Positions 34,212 through 43,400 of a stretch of DNA of 64,000 nt are shown here, one piece after another. Made by a program: the position numbers and the translations under genes. The first letter of the stretch is position 1. Every line of letters starts with the position of its first letter. Below the pieces are notes generated by a model. The model did no database searches. It was not told the origin of the DNA and saw nothing but the letters and a program-made list of their open reading frames with translations. The stretch spans positions 1 through 64,000 of the forward strand of contig JBNJFY010000002.1 in assembly GCA_051747265.1 (NCBI GenBank), read 5' to 3'. The stretch comes from JBNJFY01 sp051747265. Its GTDB lineage: Bacteria; Bacteroidota; Rhodothermia; Balneolales; Balneolaceae.

Positions 34212-36734
34212 TCACATCTCTTGGCGGAGTATGTCCAGTGGAGGACGATCGGCTATACCTCGTGAATTACTCAATCCAATGGCTACCACAATAGCGGTTA
34301 CCCCTAAAAATGTCCCCCCGAGGATCAGCCAATTAATGTAGAAGTCAGATTCAAAAACGAATTTTGATAAAGCGAAACTGCTCCCCATTGCCAACAACGA
34401 ACCGGTGAGGGAAGCAATCACCCCAAGCATGGTAAATTCCACAAATTGGATGCGTTTTACTTTTGCTTTGACGGCCCCTAATGTGCGAAGCAATACACTT
34501 TCTTTTACCCGCTGATCCCGGTTAATGATCAAGCTGGATATTAATACTACTAAGCCGGTCAAAATGCTCAACAAGGCCATAAACTGCACCGCGAATTCAA
34601 TCTTATCCAAAATATCGCGTACGGTATTCAGAATCAGTGTCATATCCACGGCGGATACATTTGGTGCCGTCTGAACAACATCTCGCATAAACGCAGCCGC
34701 TACCTCATTCTCGTCATAGCGAGTGAGCATAACAAAAAATTGTGGGGCCGATTCCAGCACTCCACTTGGAAATACCACCATGAAATTCGTGGAAAAGCGC
34801 CTCCAATCGACTTCTCGAATACTAGCTACTCGTGTTTGTATGGGAATGCCTTGTACATCATAAGTCAGCGTATCCCCAATACCTACTCTCAGATCATCCA
34901 AAATATCCTGCGCTATGGAAATTGGAACCAAGTCCGCATCCAGTGAGGATCGGCCAATAAATTCACCTTCTGTCACTGTTTCAGCATCCGTTAGACTATC
35001 CCGATAAGTCATACGCCATTCTCGTTCCAGCACCCAATTGTCGTGTTGATTGGTGGTATCGCGCTTTAGATCGGCAACGGAACGGCCATTTACCGATGCC
35101 AAACGCATGGTGACAATAGGTGTTTTCGCCAAGGCAGGCAGATTATATTTATCCAGTAATGAGGCTATGGTATCCTGCTGATCATGCTGAATGTCATACA
35201 ACACCATATTGGGCTGATCTTTGCCCGCGGTAAACTCAATTTGTTTGAGCAACAGATCTTGCATCAAAAAAATGGTAGCAATCAAAAACGTTCCCAGCCC
35301 GATTGTAATAATCAGCAATAGGGTTTGATTTTGGGGCCGATATAAATTAGCCAATCCTTGCCGCACCGTGAAGGAAGCCGACTGAGGAAAAAATCGTTGA
35401 AATGTCCATCGTATCGCCCAAGCTAATAGTGTCAACAATCCCAAGGCGATGACCAAGCCTCCCATGAACCCCAACGTTTCGTACAAGTCTTCCAGTTGCA
35501 GATAGACAAACATCGTCATGGCTCCGGTAAATAACAGAAACAGACCAATACTAATCGGATCCTTCCAGGCATTTACATGATTGGTGACCCGCAATGTAGA
35601 CAACGGACTTGCCTTGCGAACAGGCATGAGCGGAATCAGTACAAATAGCAGGGTAAACAGAAATCCGATACCGAATCCATTCAACAGCGCCATCCCACTA
35701 TATGTGATCTTAATATCGAATGGTAGTAATCCTTCCAAAATCAACGGGAACAGCGGAACCAAGCCCACGCCAATAAGCACACCAATTGCGGCTCCAATAA
35801 ATCCCAACGCTAATGCTTGGATCACAAAAATACTGATCGCTTGAGAAGCTTTCGCCCCCAGACATCGTAACAACGCGATAGTCTGCTGCTTTTGTTTAGC
35901 CAACACATTGATTGAACTCCCCACCCCGATGGCTCCCAACAACAGGGCCACAAACGCAACCAAATTCAGAAACCCGACCAGATTATCCATAGCTCGTCCC
36001 AGATCACGACGCTGGGATTCCACGGTTTTAATATCCACATCATAGCTGGCATACAACGAATCCAATCGTTGCGCATAAGACTCAATAAAATCGGGATTAT
36101 CCAGCTTGTGGTATGATTTATATTCAACTTGGCTCCCTCGTTGCAAAAGCCGACTATTATGCAAGGTGGATCCATCAATATATACACGAGGGCCCACCAA
36201 CGACGATAGCGCAGACTCACCCGGTATTTTTTGAATGATTCCTGTCAGTCGATACCATCGCTCCCCCACCTTCAGGGAATCACCCAGCTGGGCCTTAAAA
36301 AGCAGGGCCAACTGTTCATCGATATAAATCTCATTCTCGCTCGGATCCAACGAGCCGATTCTATTCTGTAGAGTGAAGGCCCCATAAAATGGGAAAGCCC
36401 CTTCCAATCCACGAATTTGCGACAGCCGGGTCCCACCATTCTGATGTAGTACCATGGAAGCAAAACGTAACTCCGTTGCTCTTTGGGTACCTAAGGTATC
36501 TAGTTCACGCTCCAGGGAATCCGGAAATGCCGTTTCAAATTCAATCTCCAGATCGGCGCCCAGCAGTGTTTTGGATTGTGCATTGACCGAATCCTCAATG
36601 GTAGTATTAAATGTTTGAATGGCTACTAAGGCCCCAATACCAATGGTCACTGATAATATATACAGTATCATACGCTTCCACTGTGGGCGTGCATCCCGCC
36701 ACGCCATAGTGAAATACCATCTGAGTTGTTTCAT
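34212..36734 (-). CDS. ABC transporter permease, FtsX/YbbP type
   Basis: The 840-residue protein has two FtsX-like halves and about ten membrane helices. After an N-terminal helix near 20-42 comes a periplasmic domain, then helices near 250-385 and a cluster in the middle (about 400-510). A second periplasmic domain and three C-terminal helices (from about 715) follow. The ten-helix architecture matches YbbP. It pairs with the adjacent ATPase through a TAATG overlap and lies next to a tesA-like gene, as ybbP-ybbA-tesA does in E. coli. The transported substrate is unknown; an envelope lipid or lipoprotein-related role is inferred. Confidence 0.85.
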   Translation of the reverse strand: MKQLRWYFTMAWRDARPQWKRMILYILSVTIGIGALVAIQTFNTTIEDSVNAQSKTLLGADLEIEFETAFPDSLERELDTLGTQRATELRFASMVLHQNGGTRLSQIRGLEGAFPFYGAFTLQNRIGSLDPSENEIYIDEQLALLFKAQLGDSLKVGERWYRLTGIIQKIPGESALSSLVGPRVYIDGSTLHNSRLLQRGSQVEYKSYHKLDNPDFIESYAQRLDSLYASYDVDIKTVESQRRDLGRAMDNLVGFLNLVAFVALLLGAIGVGSSINVLAKQKQQTIALLRCLGAKASQAISIFVIQALALGFIGAAIGVLIGVGLVPLFPLILEGLLPFDIKITYSGMALLNGFGIGFLFTLLFVLIPLMPVRKASPLSTLRVTNHVNAWKDPISIGLFLLFTGAMTMFVYLQLEDLYETLGFMGGLVIALGLLTLLAWAIRWTFQRFFPQSASFTVRQGLANLYRPQNQTLLLIITIGLGTFLIATIFLMQDLLLKQIEFTAGKDQPNMVLYDIQHDQQDTIASLLDKYNLPALAKTPIVTMRLASVNGRSVADLKRDTTNQHDNWVLEREWRMTYRDSLTDAETVTEGEFIGRSSLDADLVPISIAQDILDDLRVGIGDTLTYDVQGIPIQTRVASIREVDWRRFSTNFMVVFPSGVLESAPQFFVMLTRYDENEVAAAFMRDVVQTAPNVSAVDMTLILNTVRDILDKIEFAVQFMALLSILTGLVVLISSLIINRDQRVKESVLLRTLGAVKAKVKRIQFVEFTMLGVIASLTGSLLAMGSSFALSKFVFESDFYINWLILGGTFLGVTAIVVAIGLSNSRGIADRPPLDILRQEM

Positions 36735-37438
36735 TAGCGAGTCAACTTAATAGTTGAAGTGACGCGATCCTCTACAATAGCCCCCCGCTGAATGGACAAG
36801 ATGCGGTCGGATTTTTCGGCCAGCGTTAAATCGTGGGTAACGAGCAATAAAGTGGTTCCCAGCTTTTCATTCAGCTCAAACAAAAGTCGTTCAATATCCG
36901 CGCCGGTGTCCGTATCCAAATTTCCGGTAGGCTCATCAGCAAAAAGTATTTGAGGGTCGTTAATAAACGCTCGTGCGATGGCTACCCGTTGCTGCTCACC
37001 ACCGGAGAGTTGGGACGGATAGTGTTCCATACGTTCTCCCAAGCCAACCTGCGTTAATAGCTGTTCCGCTGGGGCCCGATCCGCATGCCCACTCTTTAAT
37101 TCCAACGGGACCAAAACATTTTCTAACGCCGTAAGGGTGGGTATTAAGTGAAATGATTGAAAAATAAATCCCACTGATTCGCTTCGCAGTACTGCCCGAT
37201 CGTCTTCATCCATTCGGGTAAGTGCGTGTCCCAATAAATTTATTTCTCCCTCACTGGGTAAATCCAAACCCGCGCAAAGCCCCAGCAAAGTCGTTTTACC
37301 GCTGCCACTGGGACCGACAATGGCCGAAGCGGATCCCATCTCCAATTCAAATGACACATCGTCCAGCACCGTCAGTGACTTAGTGCCGCTTTTAAATGTC
37401 TTGCTTACATTGCGTACTTGTAGTATCGATTCTTGCAT
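36734..37438 (-). CDS. ABC transporter ATP-binding protein, YbbA/LolD type
   Basis: The 234-residue ATPase has Walker A GPSGSGKTTL, Q-loop VGFIFQSFHLIPTLTALENV, signature LSGGEQQRVAIARAF and Walker B ILFADEPTGNLD. The LolD/MacB/YbbA subfamily energises MacB- or FtsX-type permeases by mechanotransmission rather than classical import. It overlaps the permease start by one base (TAATG). The gene is divergent from the esterase gene across a 216-base gap. Confidence 0.93.
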   Translation of the reverse strand: MQESILQVRNVSKTFKSGTKSLTVLDDVSFELEMGSASAIVGPSGSGKTTLLGLCAGLDLPSEGEINLLGHALTRMDEDDRAVLRSESVGFIFQSFHLIPTLTALENVLVPLELKSGHADRAPAEQLLTQVGLGERMEHYPSQLSGGEQQRVAIARAFINDPQILFADEPTGNLDTDTGADIERLLFELNEKLGTTLLLVTHDLTLAEKSDRILSIQRGAIVEDRVTSTIKLTR

Positions 37439-37502
37439 CTACATTGTTTTTGATTGTAGTAGGCTTACTCAAACGCTAGTCGAATAAATATCGTTGCTTA
37501 TC

Positions 37503-37574
37503 TTGGTATTTTGTATGTGGTTTCATTCAATTTTCAAAATACGAGACCTTTTTGAGTGAATTTTGAAATACCAA
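37503..37574. promoter_or_regulatory. Inverted repeat in the ybbA / esterase divergent region
   Basis: TTGGTATTT (37503-37511) and AAATACCAA (37566-37574) are perfect 9-base arms 54 bases apart, with further partial symmetry inside. It lies midway between the two start codons and could be a shared operator or a weak hairpin; no regulator is suggested. Confidence 0.3.
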
Positions 37575-37654
37575 ACCAGTGCACAAATTATCTATTCAGT
37601 CGTTTCCATATAGATCTGTATCAGGCATAAGACAGCTACAATTACATCAAAACA

Positions 37655-38311
37655 ATGCAACAATTGAAACATCTGATCTCATTACTCTTACTCAGTATGC
37701 TATTGAATGGGTTTACTTCTACGAATGAACCTGAATTGATCAGCGTATTAATATTCGGTGACAGCATCACAGCCGGTTATGGTGTTGGAAAAAGTGAGGC
37801 CTTCCCTGCCGTTTTAGATTCAATCGCCGCTGCGCAAGGGTACAACCACGTCGAATTCATCAATGGTGGGCTATCCGGAGAAACCTCAGCGGGGGGCCTA
37901 CGTCGAATAGACTGGATGCTGCGTAACCCCGTGGATGTGTTTGTGTTAGAACTGGGCGGAAATGATGGACTCCGCGGTTTAAACCTGGAGCAAACCCGAA
38001 AAAATTTGAATGCGATTATTGAGAAGGTAAAACAAAAAAATCCCGAGGCTACGATTGTCATCGCCGGTATGCAAGTCCCCCCCAATCTGGGTAACGAGTA
38101 CACCGAACAATTTCAGTCTTTATACCCCGAGGTGGCGAAACAACATAACGCCATCTTAATTCCGTTTTTACTACAAGGTGTCGGAGGAACCGAGCAATTC
38201 ATGCAAAATGATGACATTCATCCCAATATTGAAGGTCATGAAAAAATCGCGGAATTAGCCTGGCCTTATTTCGAAAAAGCTATCCGTCAACATTTAAAAG
38301 CTGAGCAATAA
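37655..38311 (+). CDS. Secreted GDSL-type esterase/thioesterase, TesA-like
   Basis: The 218-residue SGNH hydrolase has a probable signal peptide (hydrophobic 8-20). All four blocks are visible: block I FGDSITAGYG with the catalytic Ser, block II INGGLSGETSAGG, block III LGGNDGLRG and block V DDIHPNIEGH with catalytic Asp and His. The family (E. coli TesA: thioesterase I/protease I/lysophospholipase L1) acts in the periplasm on acyl esters. It is divergent from the YbbA/YbbP-type transporter genes, the same arrangement as in E. coli. Confidence 0.9.
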   Translation: MQQLKHLISLLLLSMLLNGFTSTNEPELISVLIFGDSITAGYGVGKSEAFPAVLDSIAAAQGYNHVEFINGGLSGETSAGGLRRIDWMLRNPVDVFVLELGGNDGLRGLNLEQTRKNLNAIIEKVKQKNPEATIVIAGMQVPPNLGNEYTEQFQSLYPEVAKQHNAILIPFLLQGVGGTEQFMQNDDIHPNIEGHEKIAELAWPYFEKAIRQHLKAEQ

Positions 38312-38345
38312 AAAAAGGCTCATTACTCCAAACGAATAATGAGCC
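38311..38345 (-). terminator. Terminator between esterase and transaldolase genes
   Basis: GGCTCATTA (38317-38325) pairs with TAATGAGCC (38337-38345). On the minus strand the stem is followed by TTTTTTATTG, so it terminates the transaldolase gene and probably also the convergent esterase gene, whose stop it adjoins. Confidence 0.85.
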
Positions 38346-38380
38346 CACTAGTCTGGCATAGTCACAAATCAGCCTTAGTG

Positions 38381-39037
38381 CTAGTCCAAGCTATTTTGCA
38401 ACTCTTCCCAATCAGCTAAGAAGCGCTCCAGTCCACGATCAGTTAGTGGATGCTTCAACAGGTTATCAATAACCTTGAGCGGCATAGTGGCCACATCAGC
38501 GCCTAAACGGGCCGCCTCCATCACATGCATGGGATGACGAATACTAGCCGCTAAGACTTCCGTTTCGAAACCATAATTTTCATATATGTTGACCACATCC
38601 GCAATCAAATTCATTCCCTCACTGGAAATATCATCCAAGCGACCAATAAATGGCGAGATATAGGTCGCACCCGCTTTAGCGGCAATCAATGCCTGGGTAG
38701 CCGAAAAGCAAAGGGTACAATTGGTTTTGATACCTTCGTCACTTAATGATTTAATGGCTTTAATCCCTTCTTTAATCAAAGGTACTTTCACCACCACATT
38801 TTCTGCAATCTCAGCCAATTCATAGGCTTCTTCCATGATTCCTTCATAATCGGTGGCCACCACCTCCGCGGACACATCACCATCTACGATATCACAGATT
38901 TTGGCGATGTGACCTTCAAAATCTTCTACCCCAATTTTCGCACACAGGCTGGGATTGGTAGTTACCCCGTCTAATACCCCTAAGTCATGGGCTTCTTTGA
39001 TCTCATCAAGGTCAGCCGTATCGATAAAGAATTTCAT
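38381..39037 (-). CDS. fsa: Small transaldolase / fructose-6-phosphate aldolase family
   Basis: The 218-residue protein belongs to the short TalC/FSA class. It has FFIDTADLDEIKEA and DGVTTNPSL at the start, and the Schiff-base Lys84 in VVVKVPLIKEG. The TNCTLCFSATQALIAAKAGA and SPFIGRLDDI segments are also typical. Members are either transaldolases or fructose-6-phosphate aldolases; a single active-site residue (Tyr versus Phe/Gln) decides and I cannot assign it with certainty. It is transcribed alone. Confidence 0.9.
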   Translation of the reverse strand: MKFFIDTADLDEIKEAHDLGVLDGVTTNPSLCAKIGVEDFEGHIAKICDIVDGDVSAEVVATDYEGIMEEAYELAEIAENVVVKVPLIKEGIKAIKSLSDEGIKTNCTLCFSATQALIAAKAGATYISPFIGRLDDISSEGMNLIADVVNIYENYGFETEVLAASIRHPMHVMEAARLGADVATMPLKVIDNLLKHPLTDRGLERFLADWEELQNSLD

Positions 39038-39201
39038 AACAGCATTTTAGCTTTGCACTTCCGTTTAATTAACGGCTAAAGGTACAAGCTAATAATTAAA
39101 CTTAATAATAAAGACTATTAAGAGTTGAATCTGCTTGAATTCGAACCATATTTGTTGGATAATTAAACCTAGCAAAAAAACTTATCGAAATATTGTCTAC
39201 T

Positions 39202-39510
39202 ATGAGTAATTATAACCGTGGATTTAGTCTAGGAATGATTACCGGTGCCCTAATCGGAGCGGGGTTCGCTTTGCTGTATGCACCGGATAAGGGAAGTAAC
39301 ACTAGAGATCGCATTTCCTATCGACTCTCGACTTACTTGGATGATCTATCTTTATTAGTAGAGCGTCTACAAAATGAGAAAGAAATTGTTTCTGATGCCA
39401 AGCAAAAGGGAGACTTGGTGGTGGAAGATGCTCGTCAACGAGCTGAAGATTTAATAAATGAAGCTGAGGAATTACTTAAAACCATTAATCAAACCAAAAA
39501 AGCTTCGTAG
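39202..39510 (+). CDS. YtxH domain-containing small membrane protein
   Basis: The roughly 102-residue protein has one N-terminal hydrophobic segment with GMITGALIGAGFALLYAPDKG, the YtxH signature, and then a charged helical tail (about 40-100) likely to form a coiled coil. Such proteins are often stress-induced, but no function is established. I chose the ATG at 39202; the TTG at 39193 is an alternative. It precedes the alpha/beta hydrolase by 46 bases. Confidence 0.8.
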   Translation: MSNYNRGFSLGMITGALIGAGFALLYAPDKGSNTRDRISYRLSTYLDDLSLLVERLQNEKEIVSDAKQKGDLVVEDARQRAEDLINEAEELLKTINQTKKAS

Positions 39511-39556
39511 TTCATTCGACACTCCCCATTTTCTTACCAATTAGTGGCTATTACTT

Positions 39557-40216
39557 ATGAAAGGTGAACATAAAATTTATCAGGGCGGCTCTGAACCTGA
39601 TCAATCCGATCTTGGTATGATCATGCTTCACGGTCGTGGATCGGATATCAGTGATATGAAATCAGTGGTACCCAGTCTTCGACTCAAAAATGTTCACTTG
39701 TTAATGCCCCGGGGACCATTTGAGATTATGCCGGGTCGTTATGCTTGGTATTCTCACTTTTGGAATGAGAATCTTGACGAAAATCTCCGTCAATTATCCA
39801 ATTCTTTTGAAGTGGTAGATCAATGTATTAGCAATATGATTGATGCGGGAATTGAACAGGAAAACATCATTCTTTTTGGTCACTCTCAAGGCGCTAATTT
39901 ATTATTAGAGTACTTTGTCACCAATCCACGCCCTATAAAAGCATTGATCGCGCTACGAGGATGCTTACTGGGTGAATTCACTATTGATCGTAATTTTGAA
40001 AATGAGTTGCCCGGTGATTCCCCTCTCTATATTCATGCTGGCCGCAAGGACCCTTATATTCCAGTCAAGAAAATAGATCAGACTCTAGATTTACTTCAAA
40101 AGTTGGGGGCTCCGGTTAAAAAACGTCTCTATGAAACCGGTCATGGAATTTGTCGCCAAGAGTTGATGGATGTGAAGAAAATGTTCAAGCAAAAGTCTTT
40201 CGTTACCGAAGAATAA
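39557..40216 (+). CDS. Alpha/beta hydrolase, phospholipase/carboxylesterase family
   Basis: The 219-residue cytoplasmic protein has GRGSD near residue 26 (oxyanion region), the nucleophile elbow GHSQG, a later Asp in HAGRKDPYIPV and His in ETGHGI. That completes a Ser-Asp-His triad of the YpfH/carboxylesterase type. The substrate is unknown; family members hydrolyse short acyl esters. It may share a transcript with the YtxH gene. About 190 bases separate it from the convergent rpoC end. Confidence 0.85.
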   Translation: MKGEHKIYQGGSEPDQSDLGMIMLHGRGSDISDMKSVVPSLRLKNVHLLMPRGPFEIMPGRYAWYSHFWNENLDENLRQLSNSFEVVDQCISNMIDAGIEQENIILFGHSQGANLLLEYFVTNPRPIKALIALRGCLLGEFTIDRNFENELPGDSPLYIHAGRKDPYIPVKKIDQTLDLLQKLGAPVKKRLYETGHGICRQELMDVKKMFKQKSFVTEE

Positions 40217-40334
40217 GACTTCAATTTTGCTACTCTATCTCCCATTTCTTCGGCATTAATTTGAGCACCTCTGATTGATTGGAGAATTCTCTTCTCTTGC
40301 TAATTTATTCCATAATATTTCGCCCAATAATAAT

Positions 40335-40365
40335 AAAGCCTCTCCGACAGAGTCAGAGAGGCTTT
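40335..40365. terminator. Terminator downstream of rpoC
   Basis: AAAGCCTCT (40335-40343) pairs with AGAGGCTTT (40357-40365) around a 13-base loop, with AT-rich, T-containing flanks on both sides. It is the likely end of the long ribosomal/polymerase transcript and of the convergent hydrolase gene. Confidence 0.75.
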
Positions 40366-40406
40366 AATTTTATTTGTATCGCCTATTGTGAGGCAATCAA
40401 CCGATA

Positions 40407-43400
40407 TTATTCATCTTCTACATCAGCTGATTCTTTGTCTTCGGCTCCCAACGCTTCGAATACTTTGCGTGTAGCCTCGTCGCCTTCTTCCATATCGGAT
40501 TTGGCGCCCACAATAATGTCTTCGTAACCGCGGATTCCAGTACCAGCCGGCACTTTGTGACCCACCACCACATTCTCTTTCAATCCGAGTAAGTGGTCTT
40601 TCTTGGCTTCGATAGATGCCTGAGTCAGTACCTTGGTAGTTTCCTGGAATGACGCCGCAGACAACCAGCTTTCGGTAGATAACGCGGCACGGGTAATACC
40701 CAGCAAGATCGGCTTGGAAATAGCCGGCTCTGCTTCGCGCACTTCGATTTCCTGTTTGTCTTCTTTGATCAACTCGTTGTTGATCTCACGAACTTGACGT
40801 CGATCCAGAATAGCACCACGCTTCAGTTCACTTTCACCGGGTTCGGTAACTACAAATTTACCAATGAGTGCATCATTTGTGTTGTTGAGCTCGAATCGAT
40901 CAACTTTGTCACCTTCCAGATACATCGTGTCACCGGAATCGGTTACCTCTACCTTCTGCATCATGGTACGTACGATGACCTCAATGTGCTTGTCATTGAT
41001 TCGTACCCCCTGCAGTCGATAAACTTCCTGAATCTCATTTACGAGATAAGATTGAACCGCATACGGACCGCTAATATTCAGGATATCCTGAGCGGGTATC
41101 GTACCATCAGAGAGTGGTTGACCTGCTTTCACATAATCGTTCTCCTGAACCAGAATGTGCTTGGACAGCGAGATCAAATACTTTTTCTCGTCGGTACCAT
41201 CCTTACTTTCTACGATCACTTCCTGCTTACCGCGCTTACGGCCGCCCATACGAACAATACCGTCAATCTCGGAAACAGCAGCCGGTTCGCTAGGCGGACG
41301 TGCTTCGAATAGCTCCGTCACACGGGGCAGACCAGCGGTAATATCTTTCGATTTAGAAGTAGCCCGTGGAATCTTAGCCAATACCTGACCAGCGGAGACT
41401 TCTTCACCATCTTCAATGACGATGTGTGTCTCTACGGGTAGCGTATTTTCCCGAACCCGATCGCCTTCACCTTTTACGATGATGGTTGGAATCTGGGTTT
41501 TGTCACGCGAGTCGGTAACCACCTTCTCTTTGTGACCGGTTTGCGAGTCAGTCTCTTCTTCATAGGTGATTCCTTCGATGATGTCCTTATACTCGACCTT
41601 ACCGTCGATTTCAGAGAAAATCAGTGCGTTGTATGGATCCCACTGACACAATGGTATTCCCTTAGGCACGGTCTCACCATCTTCAACGAGCATCTCTGAA
41701 CCGTAAGGCACATTATAAGTGGTCAGTACCTTACCGGACTCATCAACAATCTTGATTTCACCGGCACGAGAAAGAACTACATTGTGAATTTCTTCACCGT
41801 CGTCGTATTCAACGATACGAACGTTTTCAAACTCAATCTTACCTTCGAACTTCGACTTGTGCATGGATTCAGCCTCCAATCGAGAAGCCGTACCACCCAC
41901 GTGGAAGGTTCGCAGGGTAAGCTGTGTTCCAGGTTCACCAATGGACTGAGCGGCAATGACCCCCACCGCCTCACCAACTTGAACCATGGTACCACGTGCT
42001 AAGTCGCGACCGTAGCATTTTTCGCAGACGCCACGCTCGGATTCACAAGTCAATACCGATCGAATTTCCACTTCTTCAATGGAAGTCTCGGCTATTTTTT
42101 GAGCGACTTCTTCATCAATAAGATCGTTTGCTTCGCAAATCAGTTCGTCAGAAATCGGATCATAAATATCGTGCATGGAAACACGTCCTAGAATACGATC
42201 TTCCAAGCTCTCGATAACGTCTTCATTATCTTTTAGAGCCTGCATCTTAATACCGCGGAGCGTCCCGCAGTCTTTTTCATTAATGATGATATCCTGAGAA
42301 ACGTCAACCAAGCGACGAGTCAGATAACCGGCATCGGCTGTTTTCAACGCCGTATCAGCCAGACCTTTTCGCGCACCGTGAGTTGAAATAAAGTACTCCA
42401 GTACAGTCAGCCCTTCTCGAAAAGAGGAGAGAATGGGATTCTCAATTACCTCATTACCAGACTGCATTGAGCTTTTCTGCGGCTTGGCCATCAGACCACG
42501 CATACCGCCCAACTGACGAATCTGTTCCTTGGATCCACGAGCACCGGAATCGGCCATCATGAATACCGGATTAAACCCAGCACGATCAGCAGCCAATCCG
42601 TTGAACAGTGTTTCAGATACACGGTTCGTAGTACTGGTCCATTTATCAATCACCTGGTTATACCGCTCGTTGTCGGTAATGAAACCCATCTCATAACGCT
42701 GCTGGATCTCTTGGACATCCTCTTGCGCTTTGTTGATGAGTTGAACTTTCTCATCAGGCTCAATAATGTCTTCCAGACTGAAGGACAGACCACCGATGGT
42801 AGCCATCTCAAAGCCCATCTCTTTCATGCGATCCAGAAAACGTGCCGTCTGAGCGGTTCCGGCCACATTGTGAACATCACTAATCAGAGTTCGCAGCTCT
42901 TTCTTACCAAAGGTGGCGTTTTTGAACCCTACCTTGTCGGGAAGAATTTGATTAAACAATACGCGTCCGGTCGTCGTTTTTACGATCTCCGTACTAATAT
43001 TGTCGCCTTCGCGCTTAATGACGCGAACATTAATCTTGGCATGCAGATCTATTCGATTCTGATTAAACGCAACGATTACTTCATCAGTAGAAGCGAAGGT
43101 CTTACCTTCCCCCCGCTGATTATCAGCCATCTTGGTTAAGTAATAGATCCCTAATACCATATCCTGAGATGGAACGGCAATCGGACCTCCGTTAGCCGGA
43201 CTCAAAATATTGTGTGATCCCAGCATCAGTACCGATGCTTCCAGGATGGCATCGTTACTCAAGGGTACGTGCACAGCCATCTGGTCACCATCAAAGTCAG
43301 CGTTAAACGCTGTACAGGCCAGTGGGTGCAATCGAATCGCTTTTTCCTCGATAAGTACCGGCTGATAAGCCTGGATACCCAAGCGGTGCAAGGTCGGGGC

